Shown piece by piece: positions 7,229 to 13,599 of a DNA stretch of 19,400 nt. Positions within the stretch are counted from its first letter, which is position 1, and every line of letters starts with the position of its first letter. Origin of the DNA: Actinomycetota bacterium. Its GTDB lineage: Bacteria > Actinomycetota > Thermoleophilia > Miltoncostaeales > Miltoncostaeaceae. The translations under genes and the position numbers were made by a program. Where the stretch lies: assembly GCA_005788075.1 (NCBI GenBank), contig SXZC01000137.1, positions 1 through 19,400 of the forward strand, written 5' to 3'. The notes under the pieces are model-generated. The model ran no database searches and was not told the DNA's origin. It saw only the letters and a program-made list of their open reading frames with translations.

Positions 7229-7672
7229 CTAGCGGAACCTCATGCGCAGCTCGGCCGTGCGGGTGGTGGATCCCGTCGAATCGGTGGCCGTGATCGAGTA
7301 CGTGAGGCGGTACTCCCCGGGGCTGTCCGAGCGGGCCACGCGCACCGGGTCTGACGCGAAGTAGCGGCCGGGATCGGCAGTCTGCGGGCGCGGGCGGATG
7401 GCCACCAGCTTGTCGCCGTAGGGCGACCAGAAGGCGCCGGAGCGGCGCACGCGCACCACCGAGCGCCCGCCGATGCGGTAGTCGAGCCGATATGAGTAGG
7501 CCACCCCGCGCTTGAGCGGCTGCGTGGCGGGCTTCTTGCCCCCGGGCTCCATCACCCGGAACGCCATGATGCTGAGCGCGGGGGCCGCCGAGGCGGTGCC
7601 CGTTCCCACCAGGCCGCCTGCCACCAGCATGCCGCTGAGCGCCAGCGCGACCACGCGCCGCCGGGAGGTCAC
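7229..7672 (-). CDS. Small exported protein linked to the two-component system
   Basis: This 147-residue protein has a clear signal peptide: basic TSRRR, a hydrophobic core ALALSGMLVAGGLVG and an ASA-A cleavage site near residue 29. The mature part is rich in alternating polar and hydrophobic strands (YSYRLDYRIGG, GEYRLTYSITATD, TAELRMRF) and looks like a small beta-sandwich, possibly Ig-like. No family is recognised. The GTG start at 7672 overlaps the kinase stop as GTGA, so it is made together with the kinase. It could be a periplasmic or surface input or output of that system; this is inferred from position only. Confidence 0.75.
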   Translation of the reverse strand: MTSRRRVVALALSGMLVAGGLVGTGTASAAPALSIMAFRVMEPGGKKPATQPLKRGVAYSYRLDYRIGGRSVVRVRRSGAFWSPYGDKLVAIRPRPQTADPGRYFASDPVRVARSDSPGEYRLTYSITATDSTGSTTRTAELRMRFR

Positions 7673-8991
7673 GCGTCCACCGCTGCAGCCATTGGCACCA
7701 GCACGCGGAACGTGCTGCCCTCCCCCGGGGTGCTCTGCACCTCGATGCGCGCCCCGAGGGCATCGACGAGGCCCTTGACGATCGCGAGGCCGAGGCCCGT
7801 GCCGCCGGACGCGCGGTCGCGCGCGGTATCCACCCGGTACATGCGGTCGAAGATACGCGGCAGGTGCTCGGCCGGGATGCCCACCCCGGTGTCGGCCACC
7901 TCGAGCGCCACGTCGTCGCCGGCCTGCGCGGCGGTGATCCTCACGGTGCCGCCAGCCGGCGTGGCGCGGATCGCGTTGGTGGCCAGGTTCTGCAGGATTG
8001 TCTGCACGTGCGCCCCATTCGTCTCCGCCACGATCGGCTCCTGCCCGTCGGTGGGACCGCGCAGGAGCACGCCATTCTCCCCGGCCGTGCGCTCGAGGCG
8101 GTGCACGACGTCGCGGCAGCACTCCACGAGGTCCACCGGCTCGCGCGCGACCTCCTGGTGGAGGTCGGCCACCGTGAGCGCCTGCAGGTCGCTCACCAGG
8201 GCGCAGAGTCGGTCGGACTCCTCCTTGATGGTCTCGGCGGCCTCGCGGCGGTCCTCATCCGTGCGCGCCGCGCCGTCCACCAGCGCCGATGCGAAGCCGT
8301 CGATCGAGGTGATCGGGGTGCGGAGCTCGTGCGCCACGTCGGCGAGGAACTCCCTCTGGCGACGGTCGGTGTCGGCCAGCTGCTCGGTCATGGCGTTGAG
8401 CGAGGTGGCCACGCGCGAGAGCTCGCCGTCGTCAACCTCGACGCGGGCATCGAGGTCGCCGCCGGCCACGCGCTCGGCCTGGCCTGCCAGGGCCTGTGCC
8501 TCGCGCCGCAGTCGACGGCTGGCGAGTCCGGCGAGCCACCACGCCACGCCACCGATCACCAGGATGACGCCACCCACCACCACCGGCACCACCCACTCGC
8601 CCCACACGCCGGCATCTGCCTCGCGCTCGAGGGTCACCTCGATGTCGCCCTCGGTCACCACGGCGCGCGCCTCGAGCACCTGCACCGGGTCGCTCCAGTA
8701 CACCACCTCGCCGTCGCGGCGCACCACCACGCGCGTGCCGGGCAGGAACCTCTTGGCCGCCGCGATGCCGGCGTAGCCCTCGTCGCGCGCGACCGCGGCG
8801 ATCTCCTCGCCCTGCTGGCGAAGCTGCTGCGTCACCTCCCGCTGCACCCGCGTGCCCACGAAGAGGCCCAGGAGGAGCTGCGTGGCGACCACGGCGATCA
8901 CCAGCGCTGCCCCGATGGCCAGCGCGATGCGGCCGCGATAGGAGGCCGGGAGGAACCGCGACCAGGGGCGCTCCCCCTGCCGCTCGCTCAC
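7669..8991 (-). CDS. Sensor histidine kinase
   Basis: This 440-residue membrane kinase has a cytoplasmic N-terminus, TM1 at about 22-46, an extracytoplasmic sensor region at about 47-132, TM2 at about 133-157, a HAMP linker (about 157-210), a HisKA domain with phospho-acceptor H221 in VAHELRTPI, and a HATPase domain with N-box LQNLATNAIRA (334-344), G1 VADTGVGIP (365-373) and G2 GGTGLGLAI (396-404). All catalytic blocks are intact. The open frame extends upstream to 9237, but GTG 8991, which overlaps the regulator stop as GTGA, is the sensible start. The partner is the adjacent OmpR-type regulator. The signal is unknown; the sensor region is short and has no recognised domain. Confidence 0.93.
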   Translation of the reverse strand: MSERQGERPWSRFLPASYRGRIALAIGAALVIAVVATQLLLGLFVGTRVQREVTQQLRQQGEEIAAVARDEGYAGIAAAKRFLPGTRVVVRRDGEVVYWSDPVQVLEARAVVTEGDIEVTLEREADAGVWGEWVVPVVVGGVILVIGGVAWWLAGLASRRLRREAQALAGQAERVAGGDLDARVEVDDGELSRVATSLNAMTEQLADTDRRQREFLADVAHELRTPITSIDGFASALVDGAARTDEDRREAAETIKEESDRLCALVSDLQALTVADLHQEVAREPVDLVECCRDVVHRLERTAGENGVLLRGPTDGQEPIVAETNGAHVQTILQNLATNAIRATPAGGTVRITAAQAGDDVALEVADTGVGIPAEHLPRIFDRMYRVDTARDRASGGTGLGLAIVKGLVDALGARIEVQSTPGEGSTFRVLVPMAAAVDA

Positions 8992-9674
8992 GACCCCGAG
9001 GTGTCCAGCCGGTAGCCCACCCCGCGCACGGCGACGATCGGCAGGTCCTTGCCGAGCTTGCGGCGCAGGTTGGCCACGTGCACGTCCACGGTCTTGCCGC
9101 CAACGCCCGACTGGTAGCCCCACACGCGCTCGAGCAGGCGCTCGCGCGTGAACACCACGTTCGGGTGCGCGGCCAGCTCGGCGAGCAGGTCGAACTCGAG
9201 CCGGGTGAGCTCGACGTCCTCGCCGTCGAGGATGCACGTGCGGCTGGTGGGGTCGAGCTCCGCGCGCCCGGCCCGAAGCACCGCACCCGAATCGGGCTCG
9301 CCCTGCACGCGGCGCAGCACGGCCTTCACGCGCGCCACCAGCTCGCGCGCGGAGAAGGGCTTGGTCACGTAGTCATCGGCGCCCATCTCGAGGCCGGTCA
9401 CCCTGCTGGCCTCGTCATCGCGGGCGGTGAGCATGATCACCGGCACGCCGGGGTGGTCGCCGCGGATGCGCCGGCACACCTCGAGCCCGTCCACCTCGGG
9501 GAGCATGAGGTCGAGCAGCACCAGGTCGATGCCGCCGTCGCGCATCTTCGAGAGCGCCTCGGCGCCATCGGCGGCCTCGGTCACCGTGTAGCCGCCCTCG
9601 TCGAGGTACATGCGCAGCAGCCGACGAATCGGCTTCTCGTCATCGACCACGAGGATGTGTCCGCCAGTCGCCAC
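8988..9674 (-). CDS. OmpR-family response regulator
   Basis: This 228-residue regulator has a receiver domain with acidic pocket D11-D12, phospho-acceptor D55 in LVLLDLMLPE, switch T83 and K105 in YVTKPF, then a winged-helix DNA-binding domain (about 130-225) with LTRLEFDLLAELAAHP, RERLLERVWGY and the C-terminal hairpin VRGVGYRLD. It should be phosphorylated by the downstream kinase and bind direct repeats at target promoters. The start is GTG 9674. A TACCAT -10 ends 7 positions before it and no Shine-Dalgarno is present, so the mRNA may be leaderless. It is the first gene of the three-gene operon. Confidence 0.95.
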   Translation of the reverse strand: MATGGHILVVDDEKPIRRLLRMYLDEGGYTVTEAADGAEALSKMRDGGIDLVLLDLMLPEVDGLEVCRRIRGDHPGVPVIMLTARDDEASRVTGLEMGADDYVTKPFSARELVARVKAVLRRVQGEPDSGAVLRAGRAELDPTSRTCILDGEDVELTRLEFDLLAELAAHPNVVFTRERLLERVWGYQSGVGGKTVDVHVANLRRKLGKDLPIVAVRGVGYRLDTSGS

Positions 9675-9680
9675 GCGCCG

Positions 9681-9686
9681 ATGGTA
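9681..9686 (-). promoter_or_regulatory. Putative -10 of the two-component operon (leaderless)
   Basis: TACCAT on the minus strand ends exactly 7 positions before the GTG start at 9674, so +1 would be the start codon. The -35 at 17 bases is weak (GCGATG) and overlaps the -35 of the divergent tRNA promoter. Confidence 0.4.
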
Positions 9687-9700
9687 CCGCTGGATGCGGG

Positions 9701-9729
9701 TTGCATCGCCGCGGACGCGCGCCTAGCGT
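9701..9729 (+). promoter_or_regulatory. Promoter of tRNA-Phe
   Basis: TTGCAT (9701-9706), a 17-base spacer and TAGCGT (9724-9729) predict a start near 9736, four bases before the mature tRNA 5' end. Confidence 0.55.
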
Positions 9730-9739
9730 TCCCCGGCCG

Positions 9740-9812
9740 GGCGAGATAGCTCAGCTGGTAGAGCACACGACTGAAAATCGTGGTGTCCCCGGTTCGAGTC
9801 CGGGTCTCGCCA
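9740..9812 (+). tRNA. tRNA-Phe (GAA)
   Basis: The 73-base cloverleaf is complete. The acceptor stem GGCGAGA pairs perfectly with TCTCGCC, the D stem is GCTC/GAGC, the anticodon stem CACGA/TCGTG encloses the loop CTGAAAA with anticodon GAA at 9773-9775, and the T arm is CCCGG-TTCGAGT-CCGGG. The discriminator base is A9812. The CCA end is not encoded and must be added after transcription. A promoter lies just upstream and a strong hairpin 4 bases downstream, so it is a single-gene unit. Confidence 0.97.
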
Positions 9813-9816
9813 TCAT

Positions 9817-9851
9817 CGCGCGCCGCGTTCCCCCAGGGGCCGCGGCGCGCG
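9817..9851. terminator. Hairpin terminator after tRNA-Phe, facing the secreted-protein gene
   Basis: CGCGCGCCGCG (9817-9827) and CGCGGCGCGCG (9841-9851) form a perfect 11-bp stem; the 13-base loop can itself pair CCCC with GGGG. It sits 4 bases after the tRNA and 5 bases beyond the stop of the minus-strand gene, so it could end both transcripts. No U-tract is present. Confidence 0.65.
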
Positions 9852-9856
9852 TGCGT

Positions 9857-11533
9857 TCAGGGGCGCTTGGGAGTACGCGGAACCGCGATGCGGCGGGTTA
9901 TCGTGGTGCCCGCCGTGCCGCTGGGCGTGAAGGTGGTCTTGAGCGTCACGGTCCTCCTGCCGGCGGCGAGGAGCGTCTTCACCCGTGGGGACAACACGCA
10001 CCGGATCGTGCGAGCGCCTGCTGCCCCCAAGGTGATCGGCTTCGGGGCGCAGGCCCGGATCACCTTCGGCTTGCGCTTCTTGGCGAGCTCCGACTTCGCA
10101 GCCGTCCGGGCCAGCGTCACCGTGCCCACCTGGGCGATCCTGCCCGGGCCGGTGACCGTGACGCGCGTGGAGATCACGTAGCCCTTCCTGCGCGGCTTCC
10201 CGACGCTTGCCGTCGCGGCTGGCGGAGAACTGTTCGTGAGGATGTTCGATGCAATGGACCCGGACGCGCCGTTCAGGTTGGTGGCGACCAGCGACGCGCG
10301 CATGCCCTTCCCGAGGTCCGCGGCTGTCACCTGATGCGTCGCGGCCGTCGATCCCGGAACATTCGTGCAGGTCCTCGGGTCGTCTCCATCGCAGCGCTGC
10401 CACTGATACGAGTAACCGGTGGGCGCGTATCGCCATTGGCCGTCGCCGGTGTTGAGCACCTGCCCCGATGCAACCTTGCCCATGGCCACGGGAGCGCTGA
10501 CGTTGACGGGGACGACTCCGGTGAGCACTCGCGCGAACTGGTACTGCGCCGGACCGCGCATGTACTGAAGCCACAGGTTGCCGTCAGACCCGATGATGGG
10601 AGATGCCGTCGCCAGGGCATCCGGAACCGTCAGCGTCTGAACGGAAAGCGACTGCGTCACCCGGTAGAGGACCCCGGCGTTCCCATCGGTAACCCACGCG
10701 ATCCCATCCGGTGACACGGCAACGCCGGAGGGTGAACGCGACACATCGATGGTCTCGGCGACATTGCCCCCGGGACCCATTCGCCCGATCGCATTGGACC
10801 CGCGGTCCACGTACCAGACGAAGCCATCGCTCGACGATGTGATCGACTGTGGAAGCGACGGAGTGGCGAAGTCCGTGGTCGAGCCATCCGGGCCGACCCT
10901 CCGGAGCGCGGGGGAATTGACGGCCGTCCACGCAACGCCGTCCCCCGGAGCCAGGACGGTCGTGGCCCCTACCGCCAGCGACGCGAGGGGAACCCCGTCA
11001 TTGGTCATGCGGCCGATGTCGCCGCCGACCTTCCAGAACCAGAGGTTGCCGTCAGGACCGGCAATCGGCTCGTATCCCACGGCGCTCATCCCAAAGGCCG
11101 TACTGGCGCCCGTGGTCGCGTATCGGGTGGCTCGGTAGGGCCCCGTGCCGGGGACATCCGCCGAGAGGACCCACAGGTCGCCGGCAAACGTCGTGAGGCC
11201 GCTGATTACCGCTGTCCTGAAGGGCGTCGCACCACGGCTGCTCACGCTCCCATCGAGGCCCACGCGGATGAGGCGAGACGACGTCGGCGTGACGCCCGTG
11301 GCGCGCTTGCGCGTGGTGGCCCGCTGGCTGCGACTCGTGGTCCCCGGGTCGGTGGCATACGTGGCGAAGAACCAGGTGGCGCCATCGGGACCGACGGTGG
11401 GGCCCTGGGGGAATCCGCCGCCGGGCGCGAGGGTGGGAAAGGGCGTCAGGTCCCCCACGGCACCGATCGCCGGGGTACAGGCGGCGGCGAGTGCGGCAGT
11501 GAGGGCGATCACACGCAAGGGGGGATGGCGCAT
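9857..11533 (-). CDS. Secreted beta-propeller (Vgb-like) protein with Ig-like domain
   Basis: This 558-residue protein has a signal peptide (MRHPPLRVIALTAALAAAC, probable cleavage near AIGA). Residues about 30-330 carry repeated blades such as VGPDGATWFF, AGPDGNLWFW, VSPDGIAWVT and GSDGNLWLQY, the pattern of virginiamycin B lyase/NHL-type propellers. A domain with YSYQWQRCDGDD (about 373-384) resembles the Ig-like modules common in secreted actinobacterial proteins, and a basic Lys/Arg-rich C-terminal region with two cysteines follows. The function is unknown; lyase activity should not be assumed from the fold. Codon choice looks somewhat less GC-biased than in neighbours. The ATG at 11533 coincides with the +1 predicted from TAGCGT upstream. 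Confidence 0.75.
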   Translation of the reverse strand: MRHPPLRVIALTAALAAACTPAIGAVGDLTPFPTLAPGGGFPQGPTVGPDGATWFFATYATDPGTTSRSQRATTRKRATGVTPTSSRLIRVGLDGSVSSRGATPFRTAVISGLTTFAGDLWVLSADVPGTGPYRATRYATTGASTAFGMSAVGYEPIAGPDGNLWFWKVGGDIGRMTNDGVPLASLAVGATTVLAPGDGVAWTAVNSPALRRVGPDGSTTDFATPSLPQSITSSSDGFVWYVDRGSNAIGRMGPGGNVAETIDVSRSPSGVAVSPDGIAWVTDGNAGVLYRVTQSLSVQTLTVPDALATASPIIGSDGNLWLQYMRGPAQYQFARVLTGVVPVNVSAPVAMGKVASGQVLNTGDGQWRYAPTGYSYQWQRCDGDDPRTCTNVPGSTAATHQVTAADLGKGMRASLVATNLNGASGSIASNILTNSSPPAATASVGKPRRKGYVISTRVTVTGPGRIAQVGTVTLARTAAKSELAKKRKPKVIRACAPKPITLGAAGARTIRCVLSPRVKTLLAAGRRTVTLKTTFTPSGTAGTTITRRIAVPRTPKRP

Positions 11534-11539
11534 GCCCTA

Positions 11540-11545
11540 ACGCTA
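11540..11545 (-). promoter_or_regulatory. Putative -10 of the secreted-protein gene (leaderless)
   Basis: TAGCGT on the minus strand, identical to the tRNA-Phe -10, ends 7 positions before the ATG at 11533. No good -35 is seen at 17-18 bases. Confidence 0.35.
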
Positions 11546-11604
11546 CTCCGTGCCGATGACGTGAGGTTGCCCCGGACCCACCTCCGTCTGCGACCATCCC
11601 CCCG

Positions 11605-12324
11605 ATGGATCTCTCGATCGTCGTGCCCGCCTACAACGAGGAGCGCCGGCTCCAGCCGACGCTCGATGGCTGGGCCGCCTGGATGGACGGCTTCGCCGGC
11701 TCGGTGGAGCTGGTGGTGAGCGATGACGGCAGCAGTGACGGCACGGCTGCGCTGGTGGAGCGCGCGGCGGCGCGCGATTCGCGCATCCGGCTGAACCGGC
11801 TGGCGGAGAACCGCGGCAAGGGCGGGGCCGTGCGGTCGGGCATGCTGGCGGCCACCGGCGAGTACCGCTTCTACGTGGACGCCGACATGAACATCGCGCC
11901 CTTCCACGTGGATCCGGCGCTGGCGCTGCTGCGCTCGAGGGTGGCCGACGTGGTCACGGGCAAGCGCAGCCTGGCGGCCTACGCGGAGACCGAGAAGAGC
12001 GCGGCGCGGCTGGCCGCAGGGGCTGCGGTGCAGGCCACGCGCCGACTGCTCGTGCTGCCCGTGATCAGCGACACCCAGGCCGGCTTCAAGGGGTTCACCG
12101 CCGACTGGGCGCGGCGGGTGTTCGAGAAGGCCACGGTCGACTCATTCGCCTTCGACATCGAGGTGCTCTACCTCGCGCGGCGCATGGGCGCGCGCATCGC
12201 CGAGATGCCGGTGTCGGTGGAGTTCCGGGGTGAGTCGACCTTCGACGTGGGCAGGCACCTGCCCCCGTTCATCGAGGACATCTGGCGCATCCGCATGAAC
12301 GCCTGGAAGGGCCGCTACTCCTGA
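11605..12324 (+). CDS. Family 2 glycosyltransferase (dolichyl/polyprenyl-phosphate sugar synthase-like)
   Basis: This 239-residue GT-A enzyme starts with LSIVVPAYNEERRL, has VVSDDGSSDGT at 37-47, NRGKGGAVRSGM at 69-80, the metal-binding DAD in FYVDADM (D92, D94) and DTQAGFKGF near 155, then EVLYLARRMG and EMPV near the end. This matches the DPM1/ALG5-like group that transfers a sugar from a nucleotide donor to a polyprenyl phosphate. There is no C-terminal membrane segment, so it is probably a peripheral cytoplasmic-face enzyme. The sugar and acceptor are unknown. No Shine-Dalgarno precedes the ATG. It is divergent from the secreted protein and its last 10 bases overlap the end of the convergent SAM hydrolase gene. 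Confidence 0.88.
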   Translation: MDLSIVVPAYNEERRLQPTLDGWAAWMDGFAGSVELVVSDDGSSDGTAALVERAAARDSRIRLNRLAENRGKGGAVRSGMLAATGEYRFYVDADMNIAPFHVDPALALLRSRVADVVTGKRSLAAYAETEKSAARLAAGAAVQATRRLLVLPVISDTQAGFKGFTADWARRVFEKATVDSFAFDIEVLYLARRMGARIAEMPVSVEFRGESTFDVGRHLPPFIEDIWRIRMNAWKGRYS

Positions 12325-13127
12325 CGCATGAGGGCGACGACCTCCCCGGCCGTCGCCCGCACCCGCTCCTCGGCGCTGCCGCCGTTGAGCGCAACCGACA
12401 CGAGCCCGTGCGAGTCGACGTACACCAGCAGGGCGCCGCGGGGGACGTCCGCGAAGGTGCGCCCCATCGTGGCCTGCGTGCGACCGCCCTCGGCCGTGGC
12501 CACCCACAGGCGGTCGCCGTCCACGAGGCCGGCGGCCATGAGGTGCTCGGGGTGCGCCCACAGCGCGAGGTTGCCGAAGCGGTCCACCCCGGCCACGAGC
12601 GCCTCGAGGGCACCGGCCGGGGCGCTGGGCTCGGGCAGGTGCGGGCGCTCGAGCGCAGCGGGGTCGACGGCCGGGCCGAGGTCGTCGAGGGGCGTGCCGA
12701 GGGCGAGGTGCGCCGCGGCGGGGGTGAAGACATCGCGCCCGTGGAACGTGGCCGCCACAGGCGCGCGCATGTGGTCGGGGTTGGTGATCTCCACCGCGCG
12801 CACCGCGCCGAGGCGGTCGGCGGCCAGGCCCAGCAGCCCGTTGTCGGGTCCCACCACCACCCTGCCCCACTCCACCTCGAGCGCCACGCCGGGGCGATCG
12901 GTGCCCACGCCGGGATCCACCACGGCCACCGTCACCGAATCACGCGGCATGAGCCGCACCAGGCGATCGACGAGGATCGCCCCCCACCGGATGTCGCCCG
13001 GCGGCACGTCATGCGCGAGGTCGATGCGATCGCTGCCGGGCGCCATGGTGGCGGCCACGGCGTGCAGGGCGCCCACGTGCTCGGTCTGCGGGCCGTAGTC
13101 GGTGAGGAAACCCAGCGGTCGGCTCAT
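12315..13127 (-). CDS. S-adenosyl-L-methionine hydroxide adenosyltransferase (SAM hydrolase, DUF62)
   Basis: This 270-residue protein belongs to the family that includes fluorinase and chlorinase. The family hydrolases split SAM into adenosine and methionine using a water activated by a conserved Asp-Arg-His set. Here these appear as D71 and R78 in VVDPGVGTDRPG and H129 in ATFHGRD, with family-like spacing; TDYG at 9-12 and GPDNGLL at 93-99 shape the SAM site. The C-terminal beta-barrel domain (about 160-270) is present. The halide-specific features of fluorinases are not evident, so hydrolase is the best call. It lies 10 bases downstream of the NTF2-like gene at the end of the heme cluster, so it is probably co-transcribed with a SAM-using methyltransferase. 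Confidence 0.88.
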   Translation of the reverse strand: MSRPLGFLTDYGPQTEHVGALHAVAATMAPGSDRIDLAHDVPPGDIRWGAILVDRLVRLMPRDSVTVAVVDPGVGTDRPGVALEVEWGRVVVGPDNGLLGLAADRLGAVRAVEITNPDHMRAPVAATFHGRDVFTPAAAHLALGTPLDDLGPAVDPAALERPHLPEPSAPAGALEALVAGVDRFGNLALWAHPEHLMAAGLVDGDRLWVATAEGGRTQATMGRTFADVPRGALLVYVDSHGLVSVALNGGSAEERVRATAGEVVALMRQE

Positions 13128-13137
13128 GCGCGCAGGG

Positions 13138-13599
13138 CTAGCCCGCCGGGAGGGTCGCCTGCTCGGGGAACTTCGCGAAGGCCGTCATCTTCCACGAGCC
13201 GTTGATCCACGCGAACGAGAAGAGCCCCGGCGCGTAGCTGGTGGCGGGCAGCGCCCATGCGACGGCGCTCACGGTGAGCACCGGCGCCGCGTACTCGGCA
13301 CCGAGCACCTTGAGCTGCCGGCCGGGGAAGTACGGATGGTTCTTGAGGTACTGCGCCCGGGTGAGCGTGGTGCCGTCGGATCGCCGGATGATGAACGCGC
13401 CGGAGAGGAACTTCGCGAGTTGCGCGCCGCGATCGGGTGCGAGGTTGTTCTCGAACCGCTGGATGAGCTGGAAGCCCGTGAGGGCGGGGTTGGAAAGCGA
13501 CTTCGGCGCGGGCGCCGGGGCCGCAGATGCGGACATGGCGAGGGCGGCTGCGGCGACGGCGCCCGCCACGAAGGCGGCGCCGGGGCGTGCATGGGTCAT
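13138..13599 (-). CDS. Exported NTF2-like protein of unknown function
   Basis: This 153-residue protein has a signal peptide (hydrophobic VAGAVAAAALAMSASA, cleavage near residue 27) and a short Pro/Ala linker. The mature domain has helix FQLIQRFENNLAPDRGAQLAKFL, strand AFIIRRSDGTTLTRAQYLK and later strands VSAVAWAL and FSFAWINGSWKMTAFAKFP, which suggests the NTF2/SnoaL-like fold often used as a ligand-binding or accessory module. No catalytic residues can be assigned. Its ATG overlaps the cobA-hemD stop by one base (TGATG), so it is firmly part of the heme unit. An exported partner in that operon could relate to heme handling outside the membrane, but this is only positional inference. Confidence 0.7.
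   Translation of the reverse strand: MTHARPGAAFVAGAVAAAALAMSASAAPAPAPKSLSNPALTGFQLIQRFENNLAPDRGAQLAKFLSGAFIIRRSDGTTLTRAQYLKNHPYFPGRQLKVLGAEYAAPVLTVSAVAWALPATSYAPGLFSFAWINGSWKMTAFAKFPEQATLPAG

Noticed and set aside
8992..9237. N-terminal extension of the histidine kinase
   Set aside because: It would overlap the conserved DNA-binding domain of the regulator; GTG 8991 with GTGA overlap is typical of this operon.
11473..11533. Lipoprotein signal in the propeller protein (LAAAC)
   Set aside because: The residue at -3 is Ala rather than Leu/Val/Ile, so the lipobox is poor; an ordinary signal peptidase I site nearby is at least as likely.
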